Under the pieces are notes generated by a model. The model was not told the DNA's origin and ran no database searches. It worked only from the letters and a program-made list of their open reading frames with translations. DNA of 64,000 bases, from NCBI RefSeq assembly GCF_002813455.1, contig NZ_PHHE01000001.1:310001-374000 (forward strand), in the 5' to 3' direction. The position numbers and the translations under genes are program-made. Shown here piece after piece: positions 25,641 through 36,464 of the stretch. The DNA is from Pseudomonas baetica (GTDB lineage Bacteria; Pseudomonadota; Gammaproteobacteria; Pseudomonadales; Pseudomonadaceae). How positions within the stretch are numbered: the first letter of the stretch is position 1; each line of letters begins with the position of its first letter.

Positions 25641-28600
25641 ATGGAACCGAACGTCACTGGCGGGCTGTTGGAGAAACGCCGTTGGGCACTGCTCGAATAC
25701 TGCATCGGGCATGTCAGCCAGAAGGATTATCCGTTTGTGCAAACCCCGGAGGATCTCTTTGAACTATTGCGCATGGATCCATTGGATTCCTCTGCGGTGC
25801 GCAGTTCCCGAGTAGCCGAAGCGATCAGTTGTGCGCAACATTACATCCACGCGGTTTACCGCAAGCTGGAGCCCGGTTTCGAGAAGCATCAGTTCCACGT
25901 CGATGATCTGCAGACATGGGAGTTCTACAGCAACTATTCAGACTGGGCGGCGCTTCAGAAGCTTGCTCTGTATCCAGAAAATTTCATGAATGCCGCTGTG
26001 CGTCTGCGCAAGACAAGTCTGTTCAAAACCCTTGAAAACGAACTGAACTCGGCGCAATTAAGCGTCGACTCGGCACAAATGGCGGTGCGCAATTATCTGC
26101 AAACTTTCGAGCAGACCTGTGACCTGGAGGTCATCAGTTGCTACATGGACGGCACCACGCCTGCTCGCGCCGTTTACTACTTTGTCGGGCGACAACGTGT
26201 GCAGCCGTTTCAGTACTTCTGGCGTAAAGCGGACGTTAACCTCACACCCACGAGCAAGGCGGTCAACCCCGCTGCGTGGAGTGAGTGGCAGGCTATCGAG
26301 TTGCAGCCCGACGCCGAGGTGCTGGAGATGCGTCCGGTGTTCTGGAATGGCCGGTTGTGCCTGTGCTGGGCCGAGTGGCGCGATAAGGTTCAGGGTAAGA
26401 CGCAGGGTGAGTTCATACCTGCTCAACTGAGTATCAAGCTGGCGTTCATGACCCAAAGTGGCCAATGGTCGGCGCCACTGCCGATGTGCTGTTCAGAGCC
26501 GGCAAACCGCCCCGCGAAGCCCATGATGGTCGCAAGCGTGCGCACCGACTATCTGCATCCGAAGGGCAACCTGGGGATTTTGTTCACGGATATAGACGAT
26601 GTGACGCAACGGGTGCATGCGGTCCACGATGTGTTGATGCGTCCCCTCGAACACGACGGCGGCCTGTGGCTGGACGCTGCATTGACTCACCGATTCAAAA
26701 CCCCCGAAACAGTTCAGCACCCGCTGCCCAGTCAGGTGACGGTTCTCTCCAAAGTGGCGGCTGAGGGCGATTTGACGCCTTATCTGGAGCTGCTGGTCAA
26801 CGCTTATCGGGGGTTGAATGGCGAGGGCAAGGAAAAAGATGTACTGACTGTCCGGGGCTTTTGCAAACCCAGGGTGCCGGCGAAAGATGCCACTCCACAA
26901 ATCAAACTGGCATTAATTAACAGAAACAGCGGTGACCCTGTTGATGTGACAAAGAACCAATCGGAGGCGGGCGATTGGCACATGGCGTTCAGTACTTCGT
27001 TCGAGCGAGATCCAGGCGGATGGTCGACACTACCCATATTTTCTTTTGGTGACACGGCCACCACCCCACCCACTTCGTTTGGCGTCAAAGAGTTCACGCT
27101 CACCATTCGCAACCTCATGGATTTCATCCCGCCAATACTGGTGAAAAATACCACGGACGCCGCGCAGTTTCTCCAGTTCAACCAAGCAGCGCTGACGCTG
27201 AAATATACCCGCCTGAATTCGCTGTTTGGCGCGGAACTGGTGCAACGCGCCAATGTCTCGGTGGACGCGATTCTGGATTGGGAGTCGCAGTTTCTGGCCG
27301 AGCCAGTGCCGACCGGTCTCACGTTTGACGAGCCCAACGGTGCTTTTGACGGGGCAAACGGCCTGTTCTTCTGGGAGTTGTTTTTTCACCTGCCGCATTT
27401 GATGGCGACACGTCTGCGCGACGAAGGGCGGTTCCCCGAGGCGCAACGCTGGTTGCATTACCTGTTTGATCCGCAGGCCATTGCCGACGTTGTGGCCGAT
27501 CCGAGCAAACCTCCGCCTGGTGCGAAAGTGCTGTATTGGCGCTGCCGACCATTGGCAACAGGAAAGGGCGATCCGGGCAATGAAGCCCTGGCGCCCACTG
27601 ACCCGGACGCTATCGGCTACTCGACGCCAGAGCATTTCAAGATTCTGGTGTTCTGCGACTATGTGAAAAATCTAATGGCGTGGGGCGACTGGTATTACCG
27701 GCAACTGACCAGCGACAGCCTGGTGGCAGCCAAGCTGTGTTACGTGCAAGCCAAGTTTCTGATGGGCAAGACACCCATTGCCCGTGCAGTGACGCAGTGG
27801 GAAACCGATACGGTCGAAAATCTTTTGAACCGGTCCATCAGGCGTACGGCGCTGGAGGCGTTTGAACGGACGCTGCCCTACTCACTGGCGGATATCGCGG
27901 CCGGCTCCGACATCGCCCCACGGCTCGGGTTGATAGGGTTCGAGCCTTTCAAGCCAGAGATCAATCAGCCTTTGCTCGACCTGTTTGCGGCGCCGCAAAT
28001 GCGCCTGGATAACCTGCGCCAAAATCTCACCATCGACGGCCAGCCGCGCAATATTGCGTTGTTCAGTCCGCCGACAGATCCGGACCAATTGCTGCGTGAC
28101 CAAGTGGCTGGCGGTAGCGGTGGACCACGACCGATGGGCGGGCGGCTGGTGGTCAACGCGTTCCGTTGGCGGGTGACTTTCGAGGTCGCATTGCGTGCGG
28201 TGCAGGCTCTGCAGGATATCGGCAGTCAGGTGCTGAGCCTGCTTGAACGACGCGATCGCGCCGAACAGGAGGAAATACAGCAGAACCATCTGGTCGAACT
28301 GGGCCGTTATGCGCAAACGGTACAGGAGCAATCCATCGCGCAACTGGAAGCGAATGTGGCAGCCCTTGGTCAGAGTCGTTTGATGGCGCAAGAACGCGCC
28401 GATGCCTACGAACGGCGTTATGTAGAAAATATCTCGGCCGTCGAGTACAAAGTCATGGATAGCCTGGAGCAGTCAAAAGTGTTCGCGTTGACAGCCAAAA
28501 TCACCAAGCCGGTGGGGGCGGCATTGGCGGCGTTGCCGAACATATTTGGCCTGGCCAATGGCAATGCCCGGATCGAGAAGGTGACCGATGCGGTGTGTTT

Positions 28601-29750
28601 TGGCCTTGAGATCGCTGCCTCGCTGCTGCAAATCGATGCCGATAAACAGGCCACCACCGAAGGCTACCGCCGCCGTCGCAACGAATGGGCACTGAGCCGC
28701 GATCAGGCCCGGGCGGAAATGCGTGCGATTGATGCGCAAATCGTTGCGCTGAGCCATGCCGTCGCTGCGGCCCGAGCCAGCCTTGCACAAACCCTCAGAG
28801 CCAACGAGCAGGCCCTGACGCTTTACAACTTTCTGAAAAAACGGGCGACCAATGCCGAATTGTTTGGCTGGATGCTCGCACAGCTCAAGGCGTTGCACTC
28901 TCAGGCCTACGATGCGGTCATCAGCCTGTGTCTTAATGCTCAGGCTTCGTTGAGCGCTGAAACAGGCGATTACGATGCGCAGATTCCGTTGCCTCAGGTG
29001 TGGCAGGACAATCGTCATGGCTTGACCGCGGGCGAGCACTTGCGCGGGCATCTATTGCGGATGGAGCGTGAATACCTGCAACGGTATGAGCGCCGGCTGG
29101 AACTGGTCAAGACCATTTCCTTGCGCAAGTTGTTTGACGACCCCGTCGAACGGCAAACAGGTTCTGATAACTGGACGCACGCCTTGGACCAACTGCGCAA
29201 GACCGGTTCACTGCAGTTCAGACTGTCGCAGTTGCTGTTTGATCGTGATCATCCAGGGCATTACTGCCGGCAGATCAGCGCGGTGGAAGTCGATCTGCCG
29301 GCGCTGGTCGGCCCCTATCAGGACGTGCGCAGTATCTTGCGGCAGATCAGCAGCATGACGGCGACCAAGGCCACGGCGCAATCAGTGCAGTACATGCAAG
29401 ACCAGACGCTGGTGGCCCCCGCCGACGTGGTGATCAACCTGCGTAGCGGGCAACAGATCGCCTTGTCGGCAGGCATTGCCGACAACGGTCTGACGGGAAG
29501 CAAACCTGATGAAGGCTTGCTCAATCCCTTCGAGAGCAGCGGCGCGGTCTCCACCTTTCAGCTGAATTTCCCGTGGCCGGCAAAACAACCGCAGGCGGCC
29601 ATGCTGAGCGCCTTGACTGACATCATTGTGCGTATTCGCTACACGGCCAAGTCTGGTGAACCGACGTTTACCCGCCAGGTGCAGGACATGGTCACCGAGG
29701 CGGAAAACGCCACGCGGCTACAACAAAGTCACAGGAGCGGGCAATCATGA
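25641..29750 (+). CDS. TcaB-like C-terminal half of Tc toxin A subunit
   Basis: Second half of the A subunit, 1369 aa. Residues ~5-160 match the ABC-toxin N-terminal region (RVAEAISCAQHYIHAVYRKL, EFYSNYSDWAALQKLALYPE). A neuraminidase-like region follows (WSEWQAIELQPDAEVLEMRP). FFWELFFHLPHLMATRL and RWLHYLFDP near residues 573-610 are hallmark TcA segments. Residues ~870-1110 form long helices of the pore/stalk, with a hydrophobic KPVGAALAALPNIFGLA stretch. The last ~180 residues form the TcB-binding region (LRSGQQIALSAGIADNG, FESSGAVSTFQLNFP). The ATG at 25641 has CGGAGC upstream and lies 52 bp after tcaA, so the two should be cotranscribed. Confidence 0.92.
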   Translation: MEPNVTGGLLEKRRWALLEYCIGHVSQKDYPFVQTPEDLFELLRMDPLDSSAVRSSRVAEAISCAQHYIHAVYRKLEPGFEKHQFHVDDLQTWEFYSNYSDWAALQKLALYPENFMNAAVRLRKTSLFKTLENELNSAQLSVDSAQMAVRNYLQTFEQTCDLEVISCYMDGTTPARAVYYFVGRQRVQPFQYFWRKADVNLTPTSKAVNPAAWSEWQAIELQPDAEVLEMRPVFWNGRLCLCWAEWRDKVQGKTQGEFIPAQLSIKLAFMTQSGQWSAPLPMCCSEPANRPAKPMMVASVRTDYLHPKGNLGILFTDIDDVTQRVHAVHDVLMRPLEHDGGLWLDAALTHRFKTPETVQHPLPSQVTVLSKVAAEGDLTPYLELLVNAYRGLNGEGKEKDVLTVRGFCKPRVPAKDATPQIKLALINRNSGDPVDVTKNQSEAGDWHMAFSTSFERDPGGWSTLPIFSFGDTATTPPTSFGVKEFTLTIRNLMDFIPPILVKNTTDAAQFLQFNQAALTLKYTRLNSLFGAELVQRANVSVDAILDWESQFLAEPVPTGLTFDEPNGAFDGANGLFFWELFFHLPHLMATRLRDEGRFPEAQRWLHYLFDPQAIADVVADPSKPPPGAKVLYWRCRPLATGKGDPGNEALAPTDPDAIGYSTPEHFKILVFCDYVKNLMAWGDWYYRQLTSDSLVAAKLCYVQAKFLMGKTPIARAVTQWETDTVENLLNRSIRRTALEAFERTLPYSLADIAAGSDIAPRLGLIGFEPFKPEINQPLLDLFAAPQMRLDNLRQNLTIDGQPRNIALFSPPTDPDQLLRDQVAGGSGGPRPMGGRLVVNAFRWRVTFEVALRAVQALQDIGSQVLSLLERRDRAEQEEIQQNHLVELGRYAQTVQEQSIAQLEANVAALGQSRLMAQERADAYERRYVENISAVEYKVMDSLEQSKVFALTAKITKPVGAALAALPNIFGLANGNARIEKVTDAVCFGLEIAASLLQIDADKQATTEGYRRRRNEWALSRDQARAEMRAIDAQIVALSHAVAAARASLAQTLRANEQALTLYNFLKKRATNAELFGWMLAQLKALHSQAYDAVISLCLNAQASLSAETGDYDAQIPLPQVWQDNRHGLTAGEHLRGHLLRMEREYLQRYERRLELVKTISLRKLFDDPVERQTGSDNWTHALDQLRKTGSLQFRLSQLLFDRDHPGHYCRQISAVEVDLPALVGPYQDVRSILRQISSMTATKATAQSVQYMQDQTLVAPADVVINLRSGQQIALSAGIADNGLTGSKPDEGLLNPFESSGAVSTFQLNFPWPAKQPQAAMLSALTDIIVRIRYTAKSGEPTFTRQVQDMVTEAENATRLQQSHRSGQS

Positions 29751-32700
29751 CTGATCCCATTGTTAACGCAAATGAGAGTCTGGTGGTCAATGGCGAGTTC
29801 CGCAATGCAACGACGGGCTGGACGACCAAGGGGTTTTACGCGGTAGGTGGTGATCTATATGAAAATAAATGGGTCAGTCTTCTAATTCTGCAGGATGCTG
29901 GTTCGATCTGGCAGGAGATCATCGTACCCAAGGGGCCAGACGACAATGCTCAATACATATTGAGTTTTCTGTGTGAGGTGGATCATCCCCGCTCCGGCTG
30001 GATGCGTATCTTCAACGGGGACGTTGAGTTGTCGGCGATAGAACTCACGCCTGATCCGCAACGCAAAAACGAGCACGCCACGGCGGGTCTGGGGGCTGGG
30101 CAACCCTTGGTGTTTTTACCGAAAGCCTACAATATGCAGCTGGATAAGGGTTTCAAGCGTGATGACGTTTTACGCCTGGAGATAGTTTGCCCGCGCAACG
30201 ACCATGGCGACTATTTTTCGCGGATCCGTATCACCAGGATCAACCTGCAATTGCATCTGCAACCGTTGAAGCTGCAATCCGTGCAGCTGGATGAGGAAAG
30301 CTTCGCCCCGGGTGGCACGTTGCACTTGTGTCTGGGTGCTGTACCCCTTGACAACCACCGGTTCACCATCATTCCTGAAACAGGCAACGCCTGGCTGGAT
30401 ACCGCTGCAGCGCTGTTTCTTGAAGGCAATCCTGGTGAGACGGTTACCGCTGATCCCCCCTTGGGTGAAGATAACGACCTTGGGTCGCAGTGGAAGCTGA
30501 TATGCCCGTTGGTCGGCGATGAAGGTCCCTTTGATATCAATTTGAAAGTGGTCAACCGGTACAACGCCGAGCCTTACACGATCCCTGTATCGTTGGGGCA
30601 TCACCGCGTGGTCTTTCGCGACCCGCTGGAGGCGGCCTATTACCCGGTGCTGGAATATAAGCAGACCGTGCGTCTGGGCGTGCAAGTGGCTTCTTTTTAT
30701 ACAGGTCAGGCGCTTGGTGGACGCACGGTGACCTGGTCGGTCGCAGCGCAAGGTGTCAATGTTGATGTTGTTAGTGACGAGCACGGCTGGGCTGACTTCA
30801 CTTACGATCCGACCGCTGACGGAGATTTTTTCGTCACGGCTTCGGTGAGCAGCCCTTACTACGCCGAGGGTGTCGCCACCCACACGTTCGGCGTCAAGGT
30901 GCTGGCCACGGACCCTTGGCGTGAGCTTCTGGCCATTGTCGACGGTGCGCCTACCGAGTGGGGCGCGACCGGTTACCCGAACCGGGGCAGCGAATATGGT
31001 CTTCTGGTGCGCTTGCCTGCCGGCAGTCCTTTGTTGGGCAGCCAATTTTCGCTGCGCTGGAAAGGTGACCATCATGAGCAACTCGACGTGGTGATCAGTC
31101 CCGAGCTCGATACTCCAGTGCCCGTCAACAGTGACACTGCCTGGACATTGGACAGCGGTGATAGGCAGGACGGAAAATTCGATCTGTCGCTGGTCTGCTC
31201 GAAATTGTTGTTGCCATCACCGAGCAAACCCATGTCGCTGGCGCGCAACCGCCTGCGGATCGAGGAGGTGCGCGAGGCCAACAAGTTTCCGATAGTCGAT
31301 GAAAACGAAAGCGTGTTGTTGCGGGTGAGGGTGGTGCACGACATCACCGCCGGTAATGGCGACCCGGTCGGCAACGCCTTGGTCGAGTGGAAAACGCCTG
31401 AAGGGGACTTTTCGGATGTGACCGGTCCCTATGGCTGGACGAGTCTCCATTACACCCCGACAAGCGCTGGTGATCACACTGTCACGGTCAACATCAAGGC
31501 GTATCCCGAGGCGCAGGCGAGTACTTGGTCATTCCCGGTGCAGGCGATTGCCACTAGTCCCTGGAAAAACCAGGTCAGCATCTGGCTGGATGATGAGTTA
31601 GTCGAGCGCAATACCCTCGGCGTTCTTTGTCGGCGAGGGCAGACACATACCCTGAGGGTCGAGCCGGTTGAAGGTAGCCCGTGGACAGGCAAAAACATCA
31701 GCCTGCATTGGCGAGGCGCAATTGATCCCGATATCGGTCTCATGCCTGCTGGTTTGGGCGTGCAGTTCCCACTGCTCGCAGAGGGCGTGCAGTGGGAACT
31801 GCAGTCGCTGGCCGAGACTAGCCTCAGTAGCTTGTTCGAGCTTGAGCTACGACTTGAAAACGTCGGCACCGTGCGTGAGTTGTCTGGACGCTTGGTCTCT
31901 GTGGACCTGAAGCAAGAAATGAGACTGTTGCTTGATCAGGTCCTCACGCCATTGGACGAGCAAGTACTCTACCCGTGTCTGGGTGCTCGTCACCGCTTCA
32001 ATGTCTCGCCCAATGCACTGAGCCCGTTGGTGGGCCTGCAGGTATCACTCGCCTGGTCGGGCAAATCAGCCGAGGACTTGCAGGCGACGGTGCAACCTGA
32101 CCTTGGCGCCGTGCAAGTCCTGAGTGACAGCGGTGTGGTCTGGATACTGGATTTCTCCGCCAGCGAGCAACCCGGTCGCTTCGAGCTGACCGTGGCGCTA
32201 CCACAGCTGAATTTTATCGCCACTGCCAAGCCGATGGATCTGGGCCATAACAAAGTCCGTTTCGAGGCAACGCTTGAGGATGCGGTGGATCCTGTCGTCG
32301 GGCAGGCGCCTGTGTGGTTGGCCGCACGGGTGTATTCACATTTCACGGAGCGTCCGGTTAGCCAGGTCCCGGTGAGATGGTTCGCAGGGGAAGGGAAAGA
32401 TGAACCTACCGATGAGAATGGCTGGAGCCGACATGCGGTTGCGCCAAAGAGTGCGGGCGACGTCGTGGTGATTGCTTCGCTGCGTAATAACTATGACGGC
32501 TATGAAGATGTTCGAACGTTTTCGGTCAAGGCGCTGGGGAGTGATCCCTGGCGCCATTTGACGGTCAGTTTCGATGATCAGCCGGCGCAGCCCTTGGGGG
32601 CGAAAACCTGGTTTGCGCGTCGCTCGGGCAAACACAAAATCCATGTGCACGCCCCCCAAAGCAGTCCCTTGTTCGGAAAGTACCTGACGCTGGGCATGGC

Positions 32701-34168
32701 CAGAAACGGACCCACCCCATTGGGGATCAGCTTCGACCCCCCGGCGCTCGGTGTGAGGAATTTTCTCGGCGAGAATGGACTCGTCATCGACTTTAGGGTC
32801 GCTGATGTGCAGAACGGCAGCACCAGTGTGCTTTTTGCTGCTGATCGGCTGGCGAGCTTGTCGCCCGAGAATGCGATGTCGGTGGGGCCGGCCTCGCAGG
32901 TCATGAAGATCGCTGATCATCAGCGCACCCGGCAGACATTGCTGTGGGGAGAGCATTTTTTCGGGAAGGTCAAAGTGATCTCGGTCATCAGCGGCAAACC
33001 GATGTCGGGTGTGACCGTGACCTTCAGCACGAGTGAGCTTGGGGAGAAGAAAGCGGTCACCAATGCTTACGGGGTGGCAAAGCTTGATTTTGCCCCGACG
33101 AGGGCCACTTCGTTTGTGGTAACGGCAACCGTCGGAGATGACCTGCATTCGGAGTCTGTGGCGTGGGATTGCACGCTCATGGAGCCAGTGCGCATTCTTG
33201 AATTGTACGAGCCGACCTTTTCAAGGCAGCCTCCTGATACGTCGAGAGCCCATGCCCACGCCTTGGTGGTTTCGGCAAGCACTCAAGAGCCGTTGCCAGG
33301 TGTTAAGGTGCAGTGGAAGTATGAAACCCTTGATTTGGTAGCGACGGAAACGGACCCCAACGGGATAGCAAGTCTGATCTTTTCTTACTCCGAGGAGACT
33401 CATGGCATTCTGACTGCCACGGTAAAAGGTGGGATTGCGGGTTGGGAAGTGGCCGCTTTGGCATATGGCGGGGAAATCCCTGAGGTGATGGAAATCACCG
33501 CGTCCAGCCGTCTAGTGCTATTGGGCAGCGCGGCTATAGTCAGTGCGCGTGTGGAGAGAGCGCCCGAAGGCGCGCAGGTTCGCTGGCGGTATCCAGATGC
33601 TGACGATGCTCAAACCCCCATCGGTGCCGATGGATGGGCAAGACACACCTTTACGCCGAGGACATTTCCGGCGGGAGGTTTCGGTGTGGTTCAGGCCGAA
33701 GTGACAGTGACGGATGTACCCGTATCAGCGTCCATGACGACGCGTATCTGGGTGACGGACACAAACAATGCCGTGATAAAAGGCGCAGCCCTTTTCATCA
33801 ACAAAGTTATTGTTCTGTTTCCTGCTCAGGTCGTTGTCCCTGTTCGACTGAACAAGGTGGTTGACGTTGGACTGACGTTTGCAGAAGAGCTGACAGGACG
33901 ACAGTTTTCGATCGCTTGCTCACGGGATGACATTGCCTTCGAACCGTCTGCAGGCAAACTGATAACAGTTGGCGCAAATTTTACGTGGAGGATGTCGGTC
34001 ACGGCGTCGATTGGTGACGAGTTTGCAATAGCGATGACCTCTCCGGATTTTGCCGGGTCAATCGGGGTCAGATTCGCCGTCATTGCTTCAGATGCTGCTG
34101 ACGACGAGTTGCTGGCAACAGATCAGACTGACGATCAGATGCCCCCTGATCTTTTCCAGCTCAAATAA
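29747..34168 (+). CDS. Large Ig-like repeat protein coupled to TcaB
   Basis: 1473 aa, not a standard Tc subunit. The start ATG overlaps the tcaB stop (ATGA) behind AGGAGCGG, so translation is coupled. The N-terminal ~165 residues begin ESLVVNGEFRNATTGWT, resembling carbohydrate-binding-module jelly rolls (inference). Six Ig-like units follow near residues 285-385, 501-595, 835-925, 1056-1130, 1155-1230 and 1250-1325. Between them are repeats of a DPW...W(F)GxxxxxRRG...SPLxGKxxxLxWxG module. No signal peptide or transmembrane helix is seen. TcA receptor-binding domains are themselves Ig-like, so this may be a detached targeting subunit. Its 3' end overlaps the convergent DUF58 gene by 34 bp. 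Confidence 0.85.
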   Translation: MTDPIVNANESLVVNGEFRNATTGWTTKGFYAVGGDLYENKWVSLLILQDAGSIWQEIIVPKGPDDNAQYILSFLCEVDHPRSGWMRIFNGDVELSAIELTPDPQRKNEHATAGLGAGQPLVFLPKAYNMQLDKGFKRDDVLRLEIVCPRNDHGDYFSRIRITRINLQLHLQPLKLQSVQLDEESFAPGGTLHLCLGAVPLDNHRFTIIPETGNAWLDTAAALFLEGNPGETVTADPPLGEDNDLGSQWKLICPLVGDEGPFDINLKVVNRYNAEPYTIPVSLGHHRVVFRDPLEAAYYPVLEYKQTVRLGVQVASFYTGQALGGRTVTWSVAAQGVNVDVVSDEHGWADFTYDPTADGDFFVTASVSSPYYAEGVATHTFGVKVLATDPWRELLAIVDGAPTEWGATGYPNRGSEYGLLVRLPAGSPLLGSQFSLRWKGDHHEQLDVVISPELDTPVPVNSDTAWTLDSGDRQDGKFDLSLVCSKLLLPSPSKPMSLARNRLRIEEVREANKFPIVDENESVLLRVRVVHDITAGNGDPVGNALVEWKTPEGDFSDVTGPYGWTSLHYTPTSAGDHTVTVNIKAYPEAQASTWSFPVQAIATSPWKNQVSIWLDDELVERNTLGVLCRRGQTHTLRVEPVEGSPWTGKNISLHWRGAIDPDIGLMPAGLGVQFPLLAEGVQWELQSLAETSLSSLFELELRLENVGTVRELSGRLVSVDLKQEMRLLLDQVLTPLDEQVLYPCLGARHRFNVSPNALSPLVGLQVSLAWSGKSAEDLQATVQPDLGAVQVLSDSGVVWILDFSASEQPGRFELTVALPQLNFIATAKPMDLGHNKVRFEATLEDAVDPVVGQAPVWLAARVYSHFTERPVSQVPVRWFAGEGKDEPTDENGWSRHAVAPKSAGDVVVIASLRNNYDGYEDVRTFSVKALGSDPWRHLTVSFDDQPAQPLGAKTWFARRSGKHKIHVHAPQSSPLFGKYLTLGMARNGPTPLGISFDPPALGVRNFLGENGLVIDFRVADVQNGSTSVLFAADRLASLSPENAMSVGPASQVMKIADHQRTRQTLLWGEHFFGKVKVISVISGKPMSGVTVTFSTSELGEKKAVTNAYGVAKLDFAPTRATSFVVTATVGDDLHSESVAWDCTLMEPVRILELYEPTFSRQPPDTSRAHAHALVVSASTQEPLPGVKVQWKYETLDLVATETDPNGIASLIFSYSEETHGILTATVKGGIAGWEVAALAYGGEIPEVMEITASSRLVLLGSAAIVSARVERAPEGAQVRWRYPDADDAQTPIGADGWARHTFTPRTFPAGGFGVVQAEVTVTDVPVSASMTTRIWVTDTNNAVIKGAALFINKVIVLFPAQVVVPVRLNKVVDVGLTFAEELTGRQFSIACSRDDIAFEPSAGKLITVGANFTWRMSVTASIGDEFAIAMTSPDFAGSIGVRFAVIASDAADDELLATDQTDDQMPPDLFQLK

Positions 34169-35462
34169 CGTGTCACCAGTTCGGCCCCCAACTGCGGGGG
34201 CCGGGCATCCACCACGGGTATGCCATGGGCGGTCATGCGCTCAAGGCGTTCGTTACGATCATTCAAGTAGTTCACGGTGCCACAATAGGCCAATGCCTCG
34301 GGCAAGGTTTGCACCGGTGTCTGGCGCAGGGTGTCGAGCACGATCTCCCGCAAACTGACCAGCAACACCCGATGCTGCTGGCTCAGCCGTTTAACCGCGC
34401 TTGAAAGCTCGCCATCCTCCTCATCACCCAGGTTGGTCACCAGCAACACCAGCGCCCGGCGCTTTTGCCGGGTGAGCAGTTGCGTTACGGCGCTCTGGTA
34501 ATCAGCCGTGTGCTGACTGCTGTCGAGGTCATACACACGGTTGAGCAACACATTCAGTTGTCCGCTGCCTTTGACCGGCGCGAGGTAGCGCGGCTGGTCG
34601 CTGGCGAAGGTGCTCAGGCCCACGGCATCGCCCTGGCGCAGGGCTACGTAGCTGAGCAGCAGGCAGGCGTTGAGTGCGTGATCGAAGTGCGACAGTTCGT
34701 CGTCCTGGCTGCGCATGCGTCGCCCGCAATCGAGCAGGAAAATGATCTGCTGGTCGCGTTCGTCCTGGTATTCGCGGGCAATCGGTGTGCGCTGGCGCGC
34801 GGTGGCCTTCCAGTCAATCTGGCGCAGGCTGTCGCCTTCGCGAAATTCGCGCAGTTGGTGAAATTCCAGACCCTGGCCGCGACGTTGGTGCTGGCGTACG
34901 CCGAGCTGACTGAGCCAGTTGTCCACCGCCTGCAGCTCGCCGCCATACAGGCGGGCGAAGTCGGGGTAGACGCGGGTGTTGTCGAGGACCTTGAGCAGAC
35001 GCTTGCCGGACCACAGGCCCAAGGGGCTCGGCAGGTTGATTTCGCAGTGTTCGAAGGTGAAGTGCCCGCGCTGTATCGGGCGCAGTCGGTAACCGGTCTG
35101 GCTGTATTGACCGGGCTGCAACTCGACGCACAGCGGCAGATTCTCAAAGCTCAAACCCGGCGGCACATGGTCGAAAATCTGCACCTGCAACGGCGCGCAA
35201 AAGTCGTGTTCAACCTTGAGTTGTACCTCCCCCCAGCGACCGAGGGCGAGGCTGCCGGGCATCTGGCGTTTGATCCGCAGTGCCGGCAGGCGCTTGAGGC
35301 GAACGGCATCAAGCGTCGCCAAGGCCAACAGTGCCAGCAACAATCCCCAGTTGATCGAGATCAGGCTCGCCGGGACATCCATCTCCAGCGCCTGAAAGGT
35401 GCCCAGCACAATGCCGACGGCGAGCAGCACCGCCAGCCAGATCAACAGCAGACGCGAGGGTT

Positions 35463-35466
<4 letters not shown>
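34135..35466 (-). CDS. DUF58 domain protein
   Basis: 443 aa, last gene of the MoxR operon. Two N-terminal hydrophobic segments (residues ~5-45) are followed by the DUF58 signature LRQIDWKATARQRTPIAREY and a degenerate von Willebrand A-like domain (QIIFLLDCGRRM). DUF58 proteins accompany MoxR AAA+ ATPases and are thought to help in assembly or maturation of envelope or metallo-complexes. The GTG start at 35466 overlaps the moxR stop by 4 bp. The last 34 bp run antisense to the end of the large Ig-like gene. Confidence 0.9.
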
Positions 35467-36460
<994 letters not shown>

Positions 36461-36464
<4 letters not shown>

